Position numbers and translations under genes: made by a program. Under the pieces are notes generated by a model. The model saw nothing but the letters and a program-made list of their open reading frames with translations. It did no database searches and was not told the origin of the DNA. Shown one piece after another: positions 34,373 through 44,756 of a DNA stretch of 64,000 nucleotides (position 1 is the first letter of the stretch; each line of letters begins with the position of its first letter). The DNA comes from Paramicrobacterium chengjingii (lineage in GTDB: Bacteria > Actinomycetota > Actinomycetes > Actinomycetales > Microbacteriaceae): assembly GCF_011751765.2 (NCBI RefSeq), contig NZ_CP061169.1:2294001-2358000 (forward strand), read 5' to 3'.

Positions 34373-35002
34373 CTACCGCTCACGTGCGAGCGCTCGTGCG
34401 GCGATGTCTTGGTGGGCGAGGCGGCGCAGAGCAACGAGAATCGGCTCGTACAGAGCCGTGCCGAGCACGCTGTACTCGATCGTCGCACTGGGGTCGGCAT
34501 CAGCCTGCGGCAGGTGCGCGATGTCGAACTCGGCGACCATCCGGGCGGCACGGGAGTACACCTCAAGGCGTTCGCGTGACATCGGCACGCCCGTTCCTTC
34601 GATCGCGCCGAGTGAACGTTCGAGCTGCCCCGTAGCCGCGTAGCGTGCGTCGTACGTCCAGTCGAGGCCCTCGATAATCTTGCGGGCCTTCGGGTAGTCA
34701 TCAGCATCCGTCTCACCCTCTGCTGCATACGGCGGAAGAGAATCCACGGCTTTGCCCAGTGTGCTGAACATGTCGTCGCCAGGATTCTCGATGAGTTCGA
34801 AGATGCGTTTCACCTTGGCAATCGGCAGGCCCACAACGTCGACAAGTGCGCGAATCAGGCGCAGGCGAGTGATGTGCGCGTCGCCGTAATCCGCTTGGCG
34901 TGCACCGAGGGTTTCGCCTGCGGGCAGAAGCCCTTCGCGCAGGTAGTACTTGATGCTTGCTACCGAGACATTCGTCTCATGCGATAGTTCAGAGATTCTC
35001 AT
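34373..35002 (-). CDS. MerR-family transcriptional regulator
   Basis: This 209-residue regulator has an N-terminal winged-helix domain: MRISELSHETNVSVASIKYYLREGLLPAGE, then LIRALVDVVGLPIAKVKRIFELI. The C-terminal part (about 90 residues) is an unrecognised helical effector domain without the Cys pairs of metal sensors. ATG 35002 is preferred to the GTG at 35008 because AAGGGG lies 5 nt upstream. It is divergent from a membrane protein gene and shares a nearly perfect inverted repeat with it, so autoregulation is likely. Confidence 0.9.
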   Translation of the reverse strand: MRISELSHETNVSVASIKYYLREGLLPAGETLGARQADYGDAHITRLRLIRALVDVVGLPIAKVKRIFELIENPGDDMFSTLGKAVDSLPPYAAEGETDADDYPKARKIIEGLDWTYDARYAATGQLERSLGAIEGTGVPMSRERLEVYSRAARMVAEFDIAHLPQADADPSATIEYSVLGTALYEPILVALRRLAHQDIAARALARER

Positions 35003-35011
35003 GATCACCCC

Positions 35012-35057
35012 TTGTGCTAGATAGTATCAGTATCTACTATTGGATACTGACACTATC
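35012..35057 (+). promoter_or_regulatory. MerR-type operator and promoter of the membrane-protein gene
   Basis: The inverted repeat GATAGTATCAGTATC (35020-35034) and GATACTGACACTATC (35043-35057) is complementary in 14 of 15 positions with an 8-nt centre. A -35 TTGTGC (35012-35017) and -10 TACTAT (35035-35040) have a 17-nt spacer that contains the left arm. This fits promoter control by the divergent MerR regulator. Confidence 0.7.
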
Positions 35058-35076
35058 CACACAGGGGGAGACGTAC

Positions 35077-35490
35077 ATGTTTTCATCATCAATGACCATC
35101 ACGGCCGGCGCCGTGCTTCTCACGATCATCGGAATTGCCTACGGCGGTACGTTCATGCTGCGGGTTGTGACAGGCAAACAAGGTGCAAACGATCTGCAGA
35201 AGTCATTCTTTCGGGCGGGCCATGCTCATGCGGGCATGCTCGTGACGCTTGGGCTCGTGGTCGGGCTCGTCATGAGCGCGGCTGACGTCGGTCCTTTAGG
35301 CGACCGCATTGCCGGCGGGGTTCTTACGACGGCGATCCTGATTCCGGGAGGTTTCTTCTTCTCGGTGATCGGCCGTGACCCGAAGAAGCCAAATGCCTGG
35401 ATTGCGCTCATCTGGGCGGGAGCAGCGCTCCTGACTGTGTCGTTGCTCGCGGGTGGCATCCTCTTGATCACAACCGGTGCGGCCGCCTGA
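35077..35490 (+). CDS. Four-helix membrane protein under MerR control
   Basis: This 137-residue protein has about four hydrophobic segments (MTITAGAVLLTIIGIAYGG, AHAGMLVTLGLVVGLVMSA, GVLTTAILIPGGFFFSVIG, WAGAALLTVSLLAGGILLI). A conserved-looking RAGHAHAGM and a late RDPKKPN loop are present. The ATG at 35077 follows AGGGGGAG with suitable spacing. I do not know the family. It is divergently paired with the MerR regulator, and the pair probably forms a self-contained response unit. Confidence 0.8.
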   Translation: MFSSSMTITAGAVLLTIIGIAYGGTFMLRVVTGKQGANDLQKSFFRAGHAHAGMLVTLGLVVGLVMSAADVGPLGDRIAGGVLTTAILIPGGFFFSVIGRDPKKPNAWIALIWAGAALLTVSLLAGGILLITTGAAA

Positions 35491-35562
35491 GCACGCCCCG
35501 TGCGGCAGAACGTGACCCGGTCAATCTGATGAGAGAGATGCCGAGGCACGTATGCTGTGAAC

Positions 35563-35955
35563 ATGGCTGACGCTCTCTCCCGCTCGCGCCCGAATGCAGA
35601 AATTCTTGCAGCGGTTCTCACGGTGAGCGGCGTTGTGCATGCGGCGAAGCCTCAGGTCTTCGACCCCGTCGTTCCACGCACGCTGCCCGGATCTGCTCGG
35701 TTCTGGACGAGGGCATCGGGGTATGCCGAGTGGGTTATCGCCGCGCTGCTTGCCTCGCGCCGTACGCAGAGCATCGGTGGCCTTGTCGCCGCAACTTTCT
35801 TCGTCGCTGTCTTTCCAGCAAATGTGCGCACGCTTCGCGTCGTGCGCAAGCGAGGGCCCGTCGCCGTCGCGATTGCTGTGTTGCGGCTCCCCCTTCAGAT
35901 TCCGCTCGTGCTCATGGGTCTGAGTGCGGCGCGTGCCGACGGTGATCGACCCTGA
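35563..35955 (+). CDS. DoxX-like membrane protein
   Basis: This 130-residue protein has a hydrophobic helix pattern similar to DoxX/DUF4267-type proteins: AEILAAVLTVSGVVHAAKP, YAEWVIAALLA, IGGLVAATFFVAVFPANV and VLRLPLQIPLVLMGL. A GTG six nt earlier (35557) is an alternative start. No ribosome site is clear. It converges with allB. Function is unknown. Confidence 0.75.
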   Translation: MADALSRSRPNAEILAAVLTVSGVVHAAKPQVFDPVVPRTLPGSARFWTRASGYAEWVIAALLASRRTQSIGGLVAATFFVAVFPANVRTLRVVRKRGPVAVAIAVLRLPLQIPLVLMGLSAARADGDRP

Positions 35956-35976
35956 CGACACGACACGACACGGATG

Positions 35977-37338
35977 CTACGCGTCACCGCGCCGCAGCAG
36001 GCGACCGCGCGGGGTCTCACCGTCGACCTCCGCGCCACGCAGCACCGTTCGGCGCACTGCACCTGTGAGAGATTTGCCCGCATAGGGAGAGACCGGGTTC
36101 TTGTGGCGCAGCGTATGAACGTCGACAGTGAACTGCTCGTCCGGGGCAAACACGGCGAAGTCGGCATCCGCTCCCACCTCAAGGCGACCCTTGTGCGTGA
36201 GCCCGACGAGGTTCGCCGGGGCAGCTGACATCCACGACACAACGCGTTCGAGTGGGATGCCGCGCGTGCGCGCTTCGTTCCAGATGAGCGAGATTCCCAG
36301 CTGCAGCGACGAGACACCGCCCCAGGCCGTGCCGAAGTCGCCCGTTCCCTTGAGCTCTTCTGTGCTCGGTGAGTGGTCTGAGACGATGAGGTCGATCGTT
36401 CCATCGAGAAGGCCCTGCCACAGCAGTTCACGGTTCGCCTCTTCGCGAATGGGCGGGCAGCATTTGAACGCTGTAGCGCCGTCTGGCACTTCTTCGGCCG
36501 ACAGTGCAAGGTAGTGCGGGCAGGTCTCCACGGTGAGCCGCACGCCGTCGGCCTTGGCCTCGGCGATCATCGGCAGCGCGTCGCTCGACGAGAGGTGCAG
36601 AATGTGCGCACGCGCTCCGGTGCGGCGTGCCCGCTCGATCACGGCGGCGATTCCTGCGTTTTCAGCGTCACGCGGACGCGACGCGAGAAAGCCGGCGTAG
36701 CCGGGACCGAACTCGTGCGGCGCCGTCTCGATGGCCTGCGGGTCTTCGGCATGCACGATGAGCAGCGAATCGAACGACGCGAGCTCACGCATGTCGCGCT
36801 CGATCTCGTCGAGCGGCAGCGGTGGAAACTCGTCGACGCCGCTGGGCAGAAGAAAGCATTTGAAGCCGAACACGCCGGCGTCATGCAGCGGGCGCAGCTG
36901 CGCCGTATTGCCCGGCACGGCACCGCCCCAGAACCCCACGTCGATGTGCGCCTGCGGCTCGGCAACCTCACGCTTGACGTTGAGCGCATCGACGTTGACG
37001 GTGGGCGGGATGCTGTTGAGGGGCATGTCGATCAGCGTGGTGACGCCGCCGGCTGCGGCCGCGCGCGTGGCCGAGGCAAAGCCTTCCCACTCGGTGCGGC
37101 CCGGCTCGTTGACGTGCACGTGCGCGTCGACGAGCCCGGGCAGCAGAATCTCGTCTGCGGCGAGGTCAACGATGCGGTCGGCATCGAGCCCAGCGCCGGA
37201 TGCATCGATGCGCGCGATGCGTCCGTCTAAGACGGCGATCTCGTGCCTGGCCTCACCCGCGGAGGTGAGGGCGCGACCACGGATCACGAGGTCGTAGCGG
37301 CTGGGCGCGGAGCCAAAATCGGCTTCGTGGTCGGTCAC
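35977..37338 (-). CDS. allB: Allantoinase
   Basis: This 453-residue cyclic amidohydrolase hydrolyses allantoin to allantoate. It has the metal-binding [16 protein letters not shown] near residue 72, FKCFLLPSG with the carbamylated-Lys equivalent near 155, CPHYLALS near 249 and [16 protein letters not shown] near 320. These are characteristic of AllB rather than dihydroorotase or hydantoinase. It overlaps the glycerate kinase gene by 4 bp and is the last gene of the hyi-glxR-gcl-glxK-allB unit on the minus strand. Confidence 0.95.
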   Translation of the reverse strand: MTDHEADFGSAPSRYDLVIRGRALTSAGEARHEIAVLDGRIARIDASGAGLDADRIVDLAADEILLPGLVDAHVHVNEPGRTEWEGFASATRAAAAGGVTTLIDMPLNSIPPTVNVDALNVKREVAEPQAHIDVGFWGGAVPGNTAQLRPLHDAGVFGFKCFLLPSGVDEFPPLPLDEIERDMRELASFDSLLIVHAEDPQAIETAPHEFGPGYAGFLASRPRDAENAGIAAVIERARRTGARAHILHLSSSDALPMIAEAKADGVRLTVETCPHYLALSAEEVPDGATAFKCCPPIREEANRELLWQGLLDGTIDLIVSDHSPSTEELKGTGDFGTAWGGVSSLQLGISLIWNEARTRGIPLERVVSWMSAAPANLVGLTHKGRLEVGADADFAVFAPDEQFTVDVHTLRHKNPVSPYAGKSLTGAVRRTVLRGAEVDGETPRGRLLRRGDA

Positions 37339-38465
37339 GATGACACTCCTTGTGTGAGCCGTACAGAATCCGTGTTGATCGTTTCGGCGATGCGGCGCAG
37401 CAGCTCAGCGGCGCCGGCCATGCTCTTGCGCACATCGGGTTCGAGGTCGGCCAGCGCGTAGACGGCGGCAAATCCGGCGTCACGAAGCACGGACTCGCTC
37501 AGGGTTGTGCGACCGCAGACGGCGATGACGGGCACGGATGCTGCGACAGCAGCGCGCGCCACTCCGATGGGAGCCTTGCCGCCGAGGCTCTGCTCGTCGA
37601 GACTCCCCTCGCCCGTGATCACGAGGTCTGAGGCGTCGATGCGAGCGGCGAGACCCGTGAGCTTCTGCACGACCGTGGCACCGGGTTCGCGATGCGCACC
37701 GAGCACGAGAGCGGCGAATCCGACGCCTCCCGCCGCGCCGGCCCCGGCTGCCTCGGCGTGCTCGGCGGCCGCAGGCACGGCGCTGGCAAGCACGCCGACG
37801 TAGTGCGCTAGTGCGGCGTCGAGAGTGGCCACGTCGGCGTCGGTCGCTCCCTTCTGGGGCCCGAAGACGGCGGCCGCGCCGCGGGTGCCGAGCAGCGGGT
37901 TGTCAACGTCGGCGGCGAGCACGATCTCGCACGTCGCGACGCGCGGGTCGAGCCCCGAGACGTCAACGGATGCCAGCTTGGCAAGTGCCGCACCGCCGTC
38001 GGGCAGGTCGCGCCCGTCGACATCAAGCAAGCGCGCGCCGAGGCCAGCGAGCACACCAGCGCCCCCGTCGGTGTTGGCGCTGCCTCCGACGCCGATCGTG
38101 ATGCGCGTACATCCGGCGTCGAGGGCGGCAACGATCAGCTCGCCAGTGCCTCTGCTCGAGGCGCGCAGCGGTGCGGGCGTGCCTCCGGGAAGCACATCGA
38201 GCCCGCTCGCCGCCGCCATCTCAATCACCGCTTCGCTCCCGTTCACGGCGAAGCGCGCGTTGACGCTTTCTCCCGTCGGCCCCGTCACACTGGCGTGGTA
38301 TTCCGAGAAGCCAACGGCGATCGCGGCATCCACCGTTCCCTCTCCCCCGTCGGCGACGGGAATTGAATCGACCGTGTGCCCGGAGAGGCCCGACGCGAGT
38401 GCGTGGGCCACCTCCGGGCCGGTCAGGGAACCTTTGAACTTATCTGTGGCGATCAGAATGCGCAT
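37335..38465 (-). CDS. glxK: Glycerate kinase
   Basis: This 376-residue kinase phosphorylates glycerate from the glyoxylate pathway. The family's two-domain layout is seen with [18 protein letters not shown] at the N-terminus, [12 protein letters not shown] near residue 37, the nucleotide/substrate region [19 protein letters not shown] and [17 protein letters not shown] near 280. It belongs to the GlxK/GarK family, whose product is usually 2-phosphoglycerate. It overlaps allB at its 3' end and lies 9 nt after gcl. Confidence 0.94.
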   Translation of the reverse strand: MRILIATDKFKGSLTGPEVAHALASGLSGHTVDSIPVADGGEGTVDAAIAVGFSEYHASVTGPTGESVNARFAVNGSEAVIEMAAASGLDVLPGGTPAPLRASSRGTGELIVAALDAGCTRITIGVGGSANTDGGAGVLAGLGARLLDVDGRDLPDGGAALAKLASVDVSGLDPRVATCEIVLAADVDNPLLGTRGAAAVFGPQKGATDADVATLDAALAHYVGVLASAVPAAAEHAEAAGAGAAGGVGFAALVLGAHREPGATVVQKLTGLAARIDASDLVITGEGSLDEQSLGGKAPIGVARAAVAASVPVIAVCGRTTLSESVLRDAGFAAVYALADLEPDVRKSMAGAAELLRRIAETINTDSVRLTQGVSS

Positions 38466-38473
38466 GGCACAGA

Positions 38474-40252
<1,779 letters not shown>

Positions 40253-40274
40253 TGTCTTCTCCTAGACGTAGGGG

Positions 40275-41153
40275 TTACTTGCGCCCTGACGAGCGCGCAA
40301 CCTGAGTGAAGAGGCCGGAATGGTCGAGTCCGCCGTCGCCCTGAGCGACGAGGTTGCCGACCAGTTGTGCCACAGTGGCGCCGAGCGGAATCGAGACGTT
40401 TGCCTCACGTGCCGCCGCGGTGACGATGCCGAGATCCTTGTTGTGCAGAGTGAGACGGAATCCAGGGTCGAAGTTGCGGTCGAGCATCTTCTGACCCTTC
40501 TGGTCGAGCACCTTCGAGCCCGCGAGCCCGCCGCCGAGCACAGTGAGCCCGGCTTCGGTGTCGACTCCGTATGCTTCGAGAAACACGACAGCTTCGGCGA
40601 GTGCCTGAATGTTTGCAGCGACGATCAGCTGGTTTGCTGCCTTCACTGTCTGGCCCGAGCCTGAGGGGCCGACGTGCACAATCGTTTTGCCGACGGCATT
40701 CAGCACGTTCTGCGCATCGTCGACGTCGGCCTTCTCGCCGCCGATCATGATCGAGAGCACACCGTCGATGGCACCCTGCTCGCCACCGGAGACGGGAGCG
40801 TCAAGAGGTCGGATGCCTGCGGCGCGCGCATCGTCCGAGAGTTGCTTTGCCACGTCGGGGCGAATCGTGCTCGCGTCGATCCAGAGTGCACCGGGCTTCG
40901 CATTCGCGAAGACGCCGTCGTCTCCAGTGACGACGGCCTCGACGTCGGGCGAGTCGGGAACCATCGTGATGATCACGTCGGCATCGCGGGCGGCCTCGGC
41001 GACGCTCGCGGCTCCGGAGCCGCCCTGCGCGACGAATTCGTCGATCTTCGGCTGGCTGCGGTTATATCCGGTGACGCTGAAGCCCGCGTCCACGAGGTTC
41101 GTGGCCATGGGCAGGCCCATAATGCCGAGTCCGATGACAGAAACGTTGGTCAT
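40275..41153 (-). CDS. glxR: 2-hydroxy-3-oxopropionate (tartronate semialdehyde) reductase
   Basis: This 292-residue beta-hydroxyacid dehydrogenase reduces tartronate semialdehyde to glycerate. It has an N-terminal dinucleotide fold VIGLGIMGLPMATNLVDAG, the substrate motif APVSGGEQGA, and the catalytic Lys in KAANQLIVAANIQALAE. The frame is open upstream to 41351, but the ATG at 41153 (MTNVSVIGLG) matches the family start and follows AAGGAGCGATAAC. It works between Gcl and glycerate kinase. Confidence 0.95.
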   Translation of the reverse strand: MTNVSVIGLGIMGLPMATNLVDAGFSVTGYNRSQPKIDEFVAQGGSGAASVAEAARDADVIITMVPDSPDVEAVVTGDDGVFANAKPGALWIDASTIRPDVAKQLSDDARAAGIRPLDAPVSGGEQGAIDGVLSIMIGGEKADVDDAQNVLNAVGKTIVHVGPSGSGQTVKAANQLIVAANIQALAEAVVFLEAYGVDTEAGLTVLGGGLAGSKVLDQKGQKMLDRNFDPGFRLTLHNKDLGIVTAAAREANVSIPLGATVAQLVGNLVAQGDGGLDHSGLFTQVARSSGRK

Positions 41154-41187
41154 TGTTATCGCTCCTTGAAAGATATGTGCTGCCAGC

Positions 41188-41979
41188 TCAGGCGCGAGTC
41201 GCTGTCGCGTCACTGAGCCAGGCGAAGGGGTTCTGTGCCGCGGTCTTGTACTCGAGGCCGATGGGCCCCTCGTATCCTCCGGCGCGTGCGTCGTCGATCC
41301 ACCGGGCAAGCGGCAGATCTCCGGAGCCGGGCTCACCGCGCCCCGGAGCATCCGCGATTTGAATGTGCCCGAAGTCGGCGGCGTGGGCGGCGATCACCGC
41401 ATCGACGTCGTCGCCGTTCACCGCGAGGTGATAGAAGTCGGCGAGCAGCTTGATGTTCGGCTTGCCAGCCGCATCGATCACGTCGAGTGCGTCCTGCGCT
41501 GTCTTGAGCGGGTAGGCGTCGGTTCCGCTCACGGGCTCGAGCAACACCGTGCCGTCGATCGCGGCGATGGCGTCTGCAGCGAGGGCGAGGTTCTCGAACG
41601 CGAGCTCGTCTTGCGCGGCCGGGTCGACGCCCTCGACGCGGTTGCCATAGAGGGCGTTGAAGCCGCGGCATCCGAGTCGATCGCCGATTTCAGCGACGAT
41701 CTGGATGTTGTCGCGAAACTCTTCCGAGCGCTCGGGCCACGAGACGAGGCCTCGGTCGCCGCCGGGCATGTTGCCTGCGAAGAAGTTGAGGCCGGTCAGC
41801 TGAACGCCTGCGTCGCTGACGGCATTCACGAACGCGTCGATGTCGGACTGAGCTGGAACGGCGCTCTGGAACGGCCACCAGAACTCGACGGCGTCGAAGC
41901 CGGCAGCCTTCGCTGCGGCCGGGCGGTCGTTGATCGGCAGATCCGTGAGAAGGATCGAGGCATTGACCGTGTACGTCAT
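41188..41979 (-). CDS. hyi: Hydroxypyruvate isomerase family protein
   Basis: This 263-residue TIM-barrel isomerase of the Hyi family interconverts hydroxypyruvate and tartronate semialdehyde. Visible motifs are VNASILLTDLP at the start, FDAVEFWWPF, the LLEPVSGTDAYPLKT stretch and the metal-binding Glu/Asp pattern in KLLADFYHLAVNGDD and HIQIADAPGRGEPGSG. ATG 41979 is preferred over an ATG 12 nt earlier (41991). It is the first gene of the glyoxylate unit, behind two candidate operators at 42012 and 42032. Confidence 0.9.
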   Translation of the reverse strand: MTYTVNASILLTDLPINDRPAAAKAAGFDAVEFWWPFQSAVPAQSDIDAFVNAVSDAGVQLTGLNFFAGNMPGGDRGLVSWPERSEEFRDNIQIVAEIGDRLGCRGFNALYGNRVEGVDPAAQDELAFENLALAADAIAAIDGTVLLEPVSGTDAYPLKTAQDALDVIDAAGKPNIKLLADFYHLAVNGDDVDAVIAAHAADFGHIQIADAPGRGEPGSGDLPLARWIDDARAGGYEGPIGLEYKTAAQNPFAWLSDATATRA

Positions 41980-42011
41980 GGCGATTCCCATCCAATATGC
42001 TTCCGATACTT

Positions 42012-42049
42012 ATTTCGTATCTTGGAAATTACTTTCTACTGAATGAAAG
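42012..42049. promoter_or_regulatory. Two TTTC-N8-GAAA palindromes in front of the glyoxylate operon
   Basis: Site 1 is ATTTCGTATCTTGGAAAT (42012-42029) and site 2 is CTTTCTACTGAATGAAAG (42032-42049). Both have 5-nt arms around an 8-nt centre. They sit 33-70 nt upstream of hyi. A similar site precedes uraD at 56307. Confidence 0.55.
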
Positions 42050-42121
42050 TCTAAGCGGAACTGAGGATCACGTCAACCAGGTCGGATGCGGCTGCGCGCC
42101 GCCGCACTGCCGGTACACCCG

Positions 42122-42171
42122 TGTGCCACTGTGCGCGGCTTCTGAAAACCAGAGCCGCGCGCAGTGGCACA
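42122..42171. repeat. Long intergenic inverted repeat
   Basis: The arms 42122-42140 and 42153-42171 match in 18 of 19 positions. The inner TTCTG/CAGAG extends the stem. It lies between the 3' end of the hypothetical gene at 42238 and the promoter of hyi, so it probably terminates the former. Confidence 0.6.
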
Positions 42172-42237
42172 GTTGATGAGGGATGTCGCATTGCCCAGAC
42201 GCATCCGCGGAGCCGCAGGGGCTGCCGGATCGCGTCG

Positions 42238-42603
42238 TTATGCGGAGCGTGTGAGCGGCAGCACCTCCGTTGCGTCGTCCACTTGCACAGACGCCGAGTA
42301 CTGCGCGATTCCCGGCAGCTCGGCTTCGAGAACGGCAATCAGGCTGCTCGCGGAGCCGTACCAACGCGGATCGATAACGCAGGAGAGCTCAGCTCCGCCT
42401 GCCTGCACGCGTACTTCGGGAGGAAAGCGTCGCAGCGCGGGGTCGACGCGACGAGCCACGACCGTCACTGAAACGGCGACGGTTCCGCGTTGGGTAATGC
42501 GGTACCGTCCTATCGTCTCGCTGAGATCCCATGCGGGACCGAGGGTGAGCATGGCCTGTCGAGCATCCAATGGCTCGTCAAGGAGGGAATGGTTGTGCTT
42601 CAT
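42238..42603 (-). CDS. Hypothetical protein
   Basis: This 121-residue protein of unknown function starts at Met 42603 (MKHNHSLLDEPL); the frame reaches 42648. It has no membrane segment and no motif that I recognise. It contains YRITQRGTVAVSVTVVARRVDPALRRFPPEVRVQ and SVQVDDATEVLPLTRSA, which suggest a beta-rich fold. It is flanked by the inverted repeat at 42122 and an AT-rich stretch upstream. The coding strength is moderate. Confidence 0.55.
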   Translation of the reverse strand: MKHNHSLLDEPLDARQAMLTLGPAWDLSETIGRYRITQRGTVAVSVTVVARRVDPALRRFPPEVRVQAGGAELSCVIDPRWYGSASSLIAVLEAELPGIAQYSASVQVDDATEVLPLTRSA

Positions 42604-42886
42604 GAAGGGGGCCTCATGTGTCTTGGCGTCGTCTCGCGAGAACGCCACACGTGAGCAGGCTCTCGGGGGTAGGGAGGTGCAGCAGCTACGAGACGATCAT
42701 TCGGGAGTGAGCCCACTCAGGCGATCCACACGTTCACGGTGTTTTTAGAATGTTAGTGCACTATGCAGAAATCGGGAACGCTTCTCGACCATTTTTCAGG
42801 TAAGTGCGTGCACCCTCGATAAAAATGTGGTATTTGCTCCATATCTGTAGCTGTTTCACCCCGATATCGTTGTCGTCATACTCCGA
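42604..42886. other. AT-rich intergenic stretch
   Basis: About 280 bp without a gene. The region from 42730 to 42860 is clearly more A/T-rich than its surroundings (several runs such as GTTTTTAGAATG and TAAAAATG). It may hold the promoter of the hypothetical gene or mark horizontally acquired DNA. Confidence 0.45.
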
Positions 42887-44020
42887 TCAGGCACGGTGAC
42901 GCGCAACATCGAGGGCTGTCCAGGCGAGTGCTGTGGCACCGTCGCGCAGCGTCTGCTCTGCCAGGGGCCCCACGCAGGCGTCAGCGAATCCTGGCTGGTG
43001 ATTGCTGAACTCTCCGCCCACGCCGATGAAAGGGTGAATCGCGTTCACGATCTGCGACACGTTGCCCATGTCTGTGGACGCGCGGTTCATGCTCGCGTCC
43101 TCCGGGGCAACATCGAAGACGCGGCCGAGCGCCTGTGCATTCTGCGTGTAGAAGGCCAGTGCTTCAGCATCGGCTCGCATCTCCGAATATCGTCCGCTCT
43201 CGGGCGTGATGGTGAGCTCTGCGCCGGTCGCCAGCGCACCGGCTTCGAAGCAGCGGAGCACACGCTCTTCTGTCTCGATCAGAAGCGCCGTCGTCTCGGC
43301 ACGCACGTACCAGCGCCCCTCAGTCTCTGCGGGAATGGCATTCGGCGCCTCTCCCCCGCGCGTCTGCACCCCATGCACGCGAACTCCCGCGGGCAGTTGC
43401 TGTCGCAGCATCCCGATTGCTGTCTGCGCGATCACGAATGCGTCGTTCGCGTTGATGCCTCGCTCCGGGTATGCCCCGGCGTGGGCGGCACGACCGCTAT
43501 ACGCAATGTGCCAGTGTGTGACGGCGAGCGGCTGGGCGTCGGCGAAATCCTCGGGGGCCGGATGCGCCATGAGCGCGAAGTCCAGCTCGGTGAATGCGCC
43601 GCGCTCGATGAGTTCGACCTTGCCGCCTCCGCCTTCTTCGGCGGGTGTGCCGATCACCTCGACGGTGATTCCTGCATCCTCAGCAACCTGGGCGAGCCCG
43701 AGTGCGCCGCCGACCGACATCGCAGAAATGAGGTTGTGCCCGCACGCATGACCGAGGCCGGGCAGCGCGTCGTATTCGGCGAGAAACCCAACGGCGAATG
43801 GGCCGTCACCGAGCGTGGCGCGGAAGGCGGTCTCGAGCCCGAGGTAGGGATGCTCGATGGCGAAACCGTGCTGGGCGAGAACCTCTGCGACGGATGCTGA
43901 CGAGCGATGCTCCGCCCACGCAGTCTCGGGGTTCTCGTGCAGCCAGTTCGACAACCCGACGAGGTCGTCGTCCGCCTCGGCGATGCGTGCCGCGATCCGA
44001 TCCTTGAGTGACTCGCTCAC
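42887..44020 (-). CDS. M20-family amidohydrolase (AbgB/aminoacylase-like)
   Basis: This 377-residue metallopeptidase-like hydrolase has zinc-site motifs GLGHACGHNLI near residue 92, GTPAEEGGGGKVELI near 125 and MAHPAP near 150. The dimerisation domain includes YSGRAAHAGAYPERGINANDA. The pattern is that of the M20D/PM20D2 group, which acts on aminoacyl or acyl-amino compounds, rather than AllC (allantoate amidohydrolase). GTG 44020 (MSESLKDRI) is chosen because GGAGG lies 5 nt upstream. Located in the purine region, it might act on an allantoate-derived compound, but that is inference. Confidence 0.85.
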   Translation of the reverse strand: MSESLKDRIAARIAEADDDLVGLSNWLHENPETAWAEHRSSASVAEVLAQHGFAIEHPYLGLETAFRATLGDGPFAVGFLAEYDALPGLGHACGHNLISAMSVGGALGLAQVAEDAGITVEVIGTPAEEGGGGKVELIERGAFTELDFALMAHPAPEDFADAQPLAVTHWHIAYSGRAAHAGAYPERGINANDAFVIAQTAIGMLRQQLPAGVRVHGVQTRGGEAPNAIPAETEGRWYVRAETTALLIETEERVLRCFEAGALATGAELTITPESGRYSEMRADAEALAFYTQNAQALGRVFDVAPEDASMNRASTDMGNVSQIVNAIHPFIGVGGEFSNHQPGFADACVGPLAEQTLRDGATALAWTALDVARHRA

Positions 44021-44023
44021 CGT

Positions 44024-44572
44024 GTGCCTCCCCGTCGTCGTGAGTGGTTTCCCCCACCGTACCCAGCTTCTGCTCATTGCGGTCGGGAGTGTCGTGCGAC
44101 GAGGTCAGTCGACGCGTTCTTGCAGGCGAAGAACGACAAAGCGACCTTCTACCGCAATCAGGCCTCGAAGCAGCACATGTCTGTCATGACGCCGTGGTTC
44201 AGCGAGCTGTTCGCTGAGAACCTCCACACACTCGGAGACGATTGGTGGCTGAATTACAACGTCGTCGACGAGATCGGCCATTGGGTGAAATGCGTCGACC
44301 TTGCTTACCCGGAGTGGCGCATCGCCATTGAGTACCAAAGCGCCTACCACCGTGAAGCCGAGCAGTTCGCTCGCGATGTCACGGCGTTGACCGAGCTCAC
44401 GCGCTTGGGGTGGTACACCGTGCAATTGACCAGTAAGCATGTGTTTGCGTACCCGCGACTCACCGCGTCGACGGTGAAAGAGGCGATTGACGCGCAAAAG
44501 CAACGGCCGCTGCACGCCCCGACGCGGCCCGAGCTGCCTAAGCTTCCCGAACTGCCCGAGCTGCCCGCTTGA
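44024..44572 (+). pseudogene. Fragment of AbiEi/Vsr-like accessory gene
   Basis: The intact reading frame encodes a C-terminal Vsr-like domain: GHWVKCVDLAYPEWRIAIEYQS, then LGWYTVQLTSKHVFAYP. The N-terminal winged helix expected for this family is missing, and the first 50 residues (PPRRREWFPPPYP...) are not family-like. A start at Met 44177 (MSVMTPWFSEL) would give a short protein. The tail has repeated Pro-Glu-Leu-Pro units. It is probably a truncated remnant. It starts 3 nt beyond the divergent amidohydrolase start. Confidence 0.6.
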
Positions 44573-44615
44573 TGCGCCGCGCACTGTGAGGCACGCCTCG
44601 ACGTTGCGCAATCAA

Positions 44616-44677
44616 AATTGCGGATCAACTTTTGCTATGGAGTCAGAGGACGGCATAGCAAAAGTTGGTCCGCGATT
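44616..44677. repeat. 24-bp imperfect inverted repeat
   Basis: The arms 44616-44639 and 44654-44677 match in 22 of 24 positions (core CAACTTTTGCTATG). They have a 14-nt centre. It lies between the convergent fragment and allE. Confidence 0.65.
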
Positions 44678-44682
44678 ATGAG

Positions 44683-44734
44683 AGGCGGGAGCGTTTGCCT
44701 GTGGAAGAGAGAAAATCAGGCGGGAGCGTTTGCC
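44683..44734. repeat. Two perfect 17-bp direct repeats
   Basis: AGGCGGGAGCGTTTGCC occurs at 44683-44699 and again at 44718-44734, 35 bp apart. It is adjacent to the inverted repeat just above. Confidence 0.75.
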
Positions 44735-44756
44735 CGAGTAGCGCGATGAGGGACGA

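Noticed and set aside
42887..44020. Assignment of the M20 protein as AllC
   Set aside because: Its zinc-site spacing (HACGHN, MAHPAP) fits the AbgB/aminoacylase group better than allantoate amidohydrolases.
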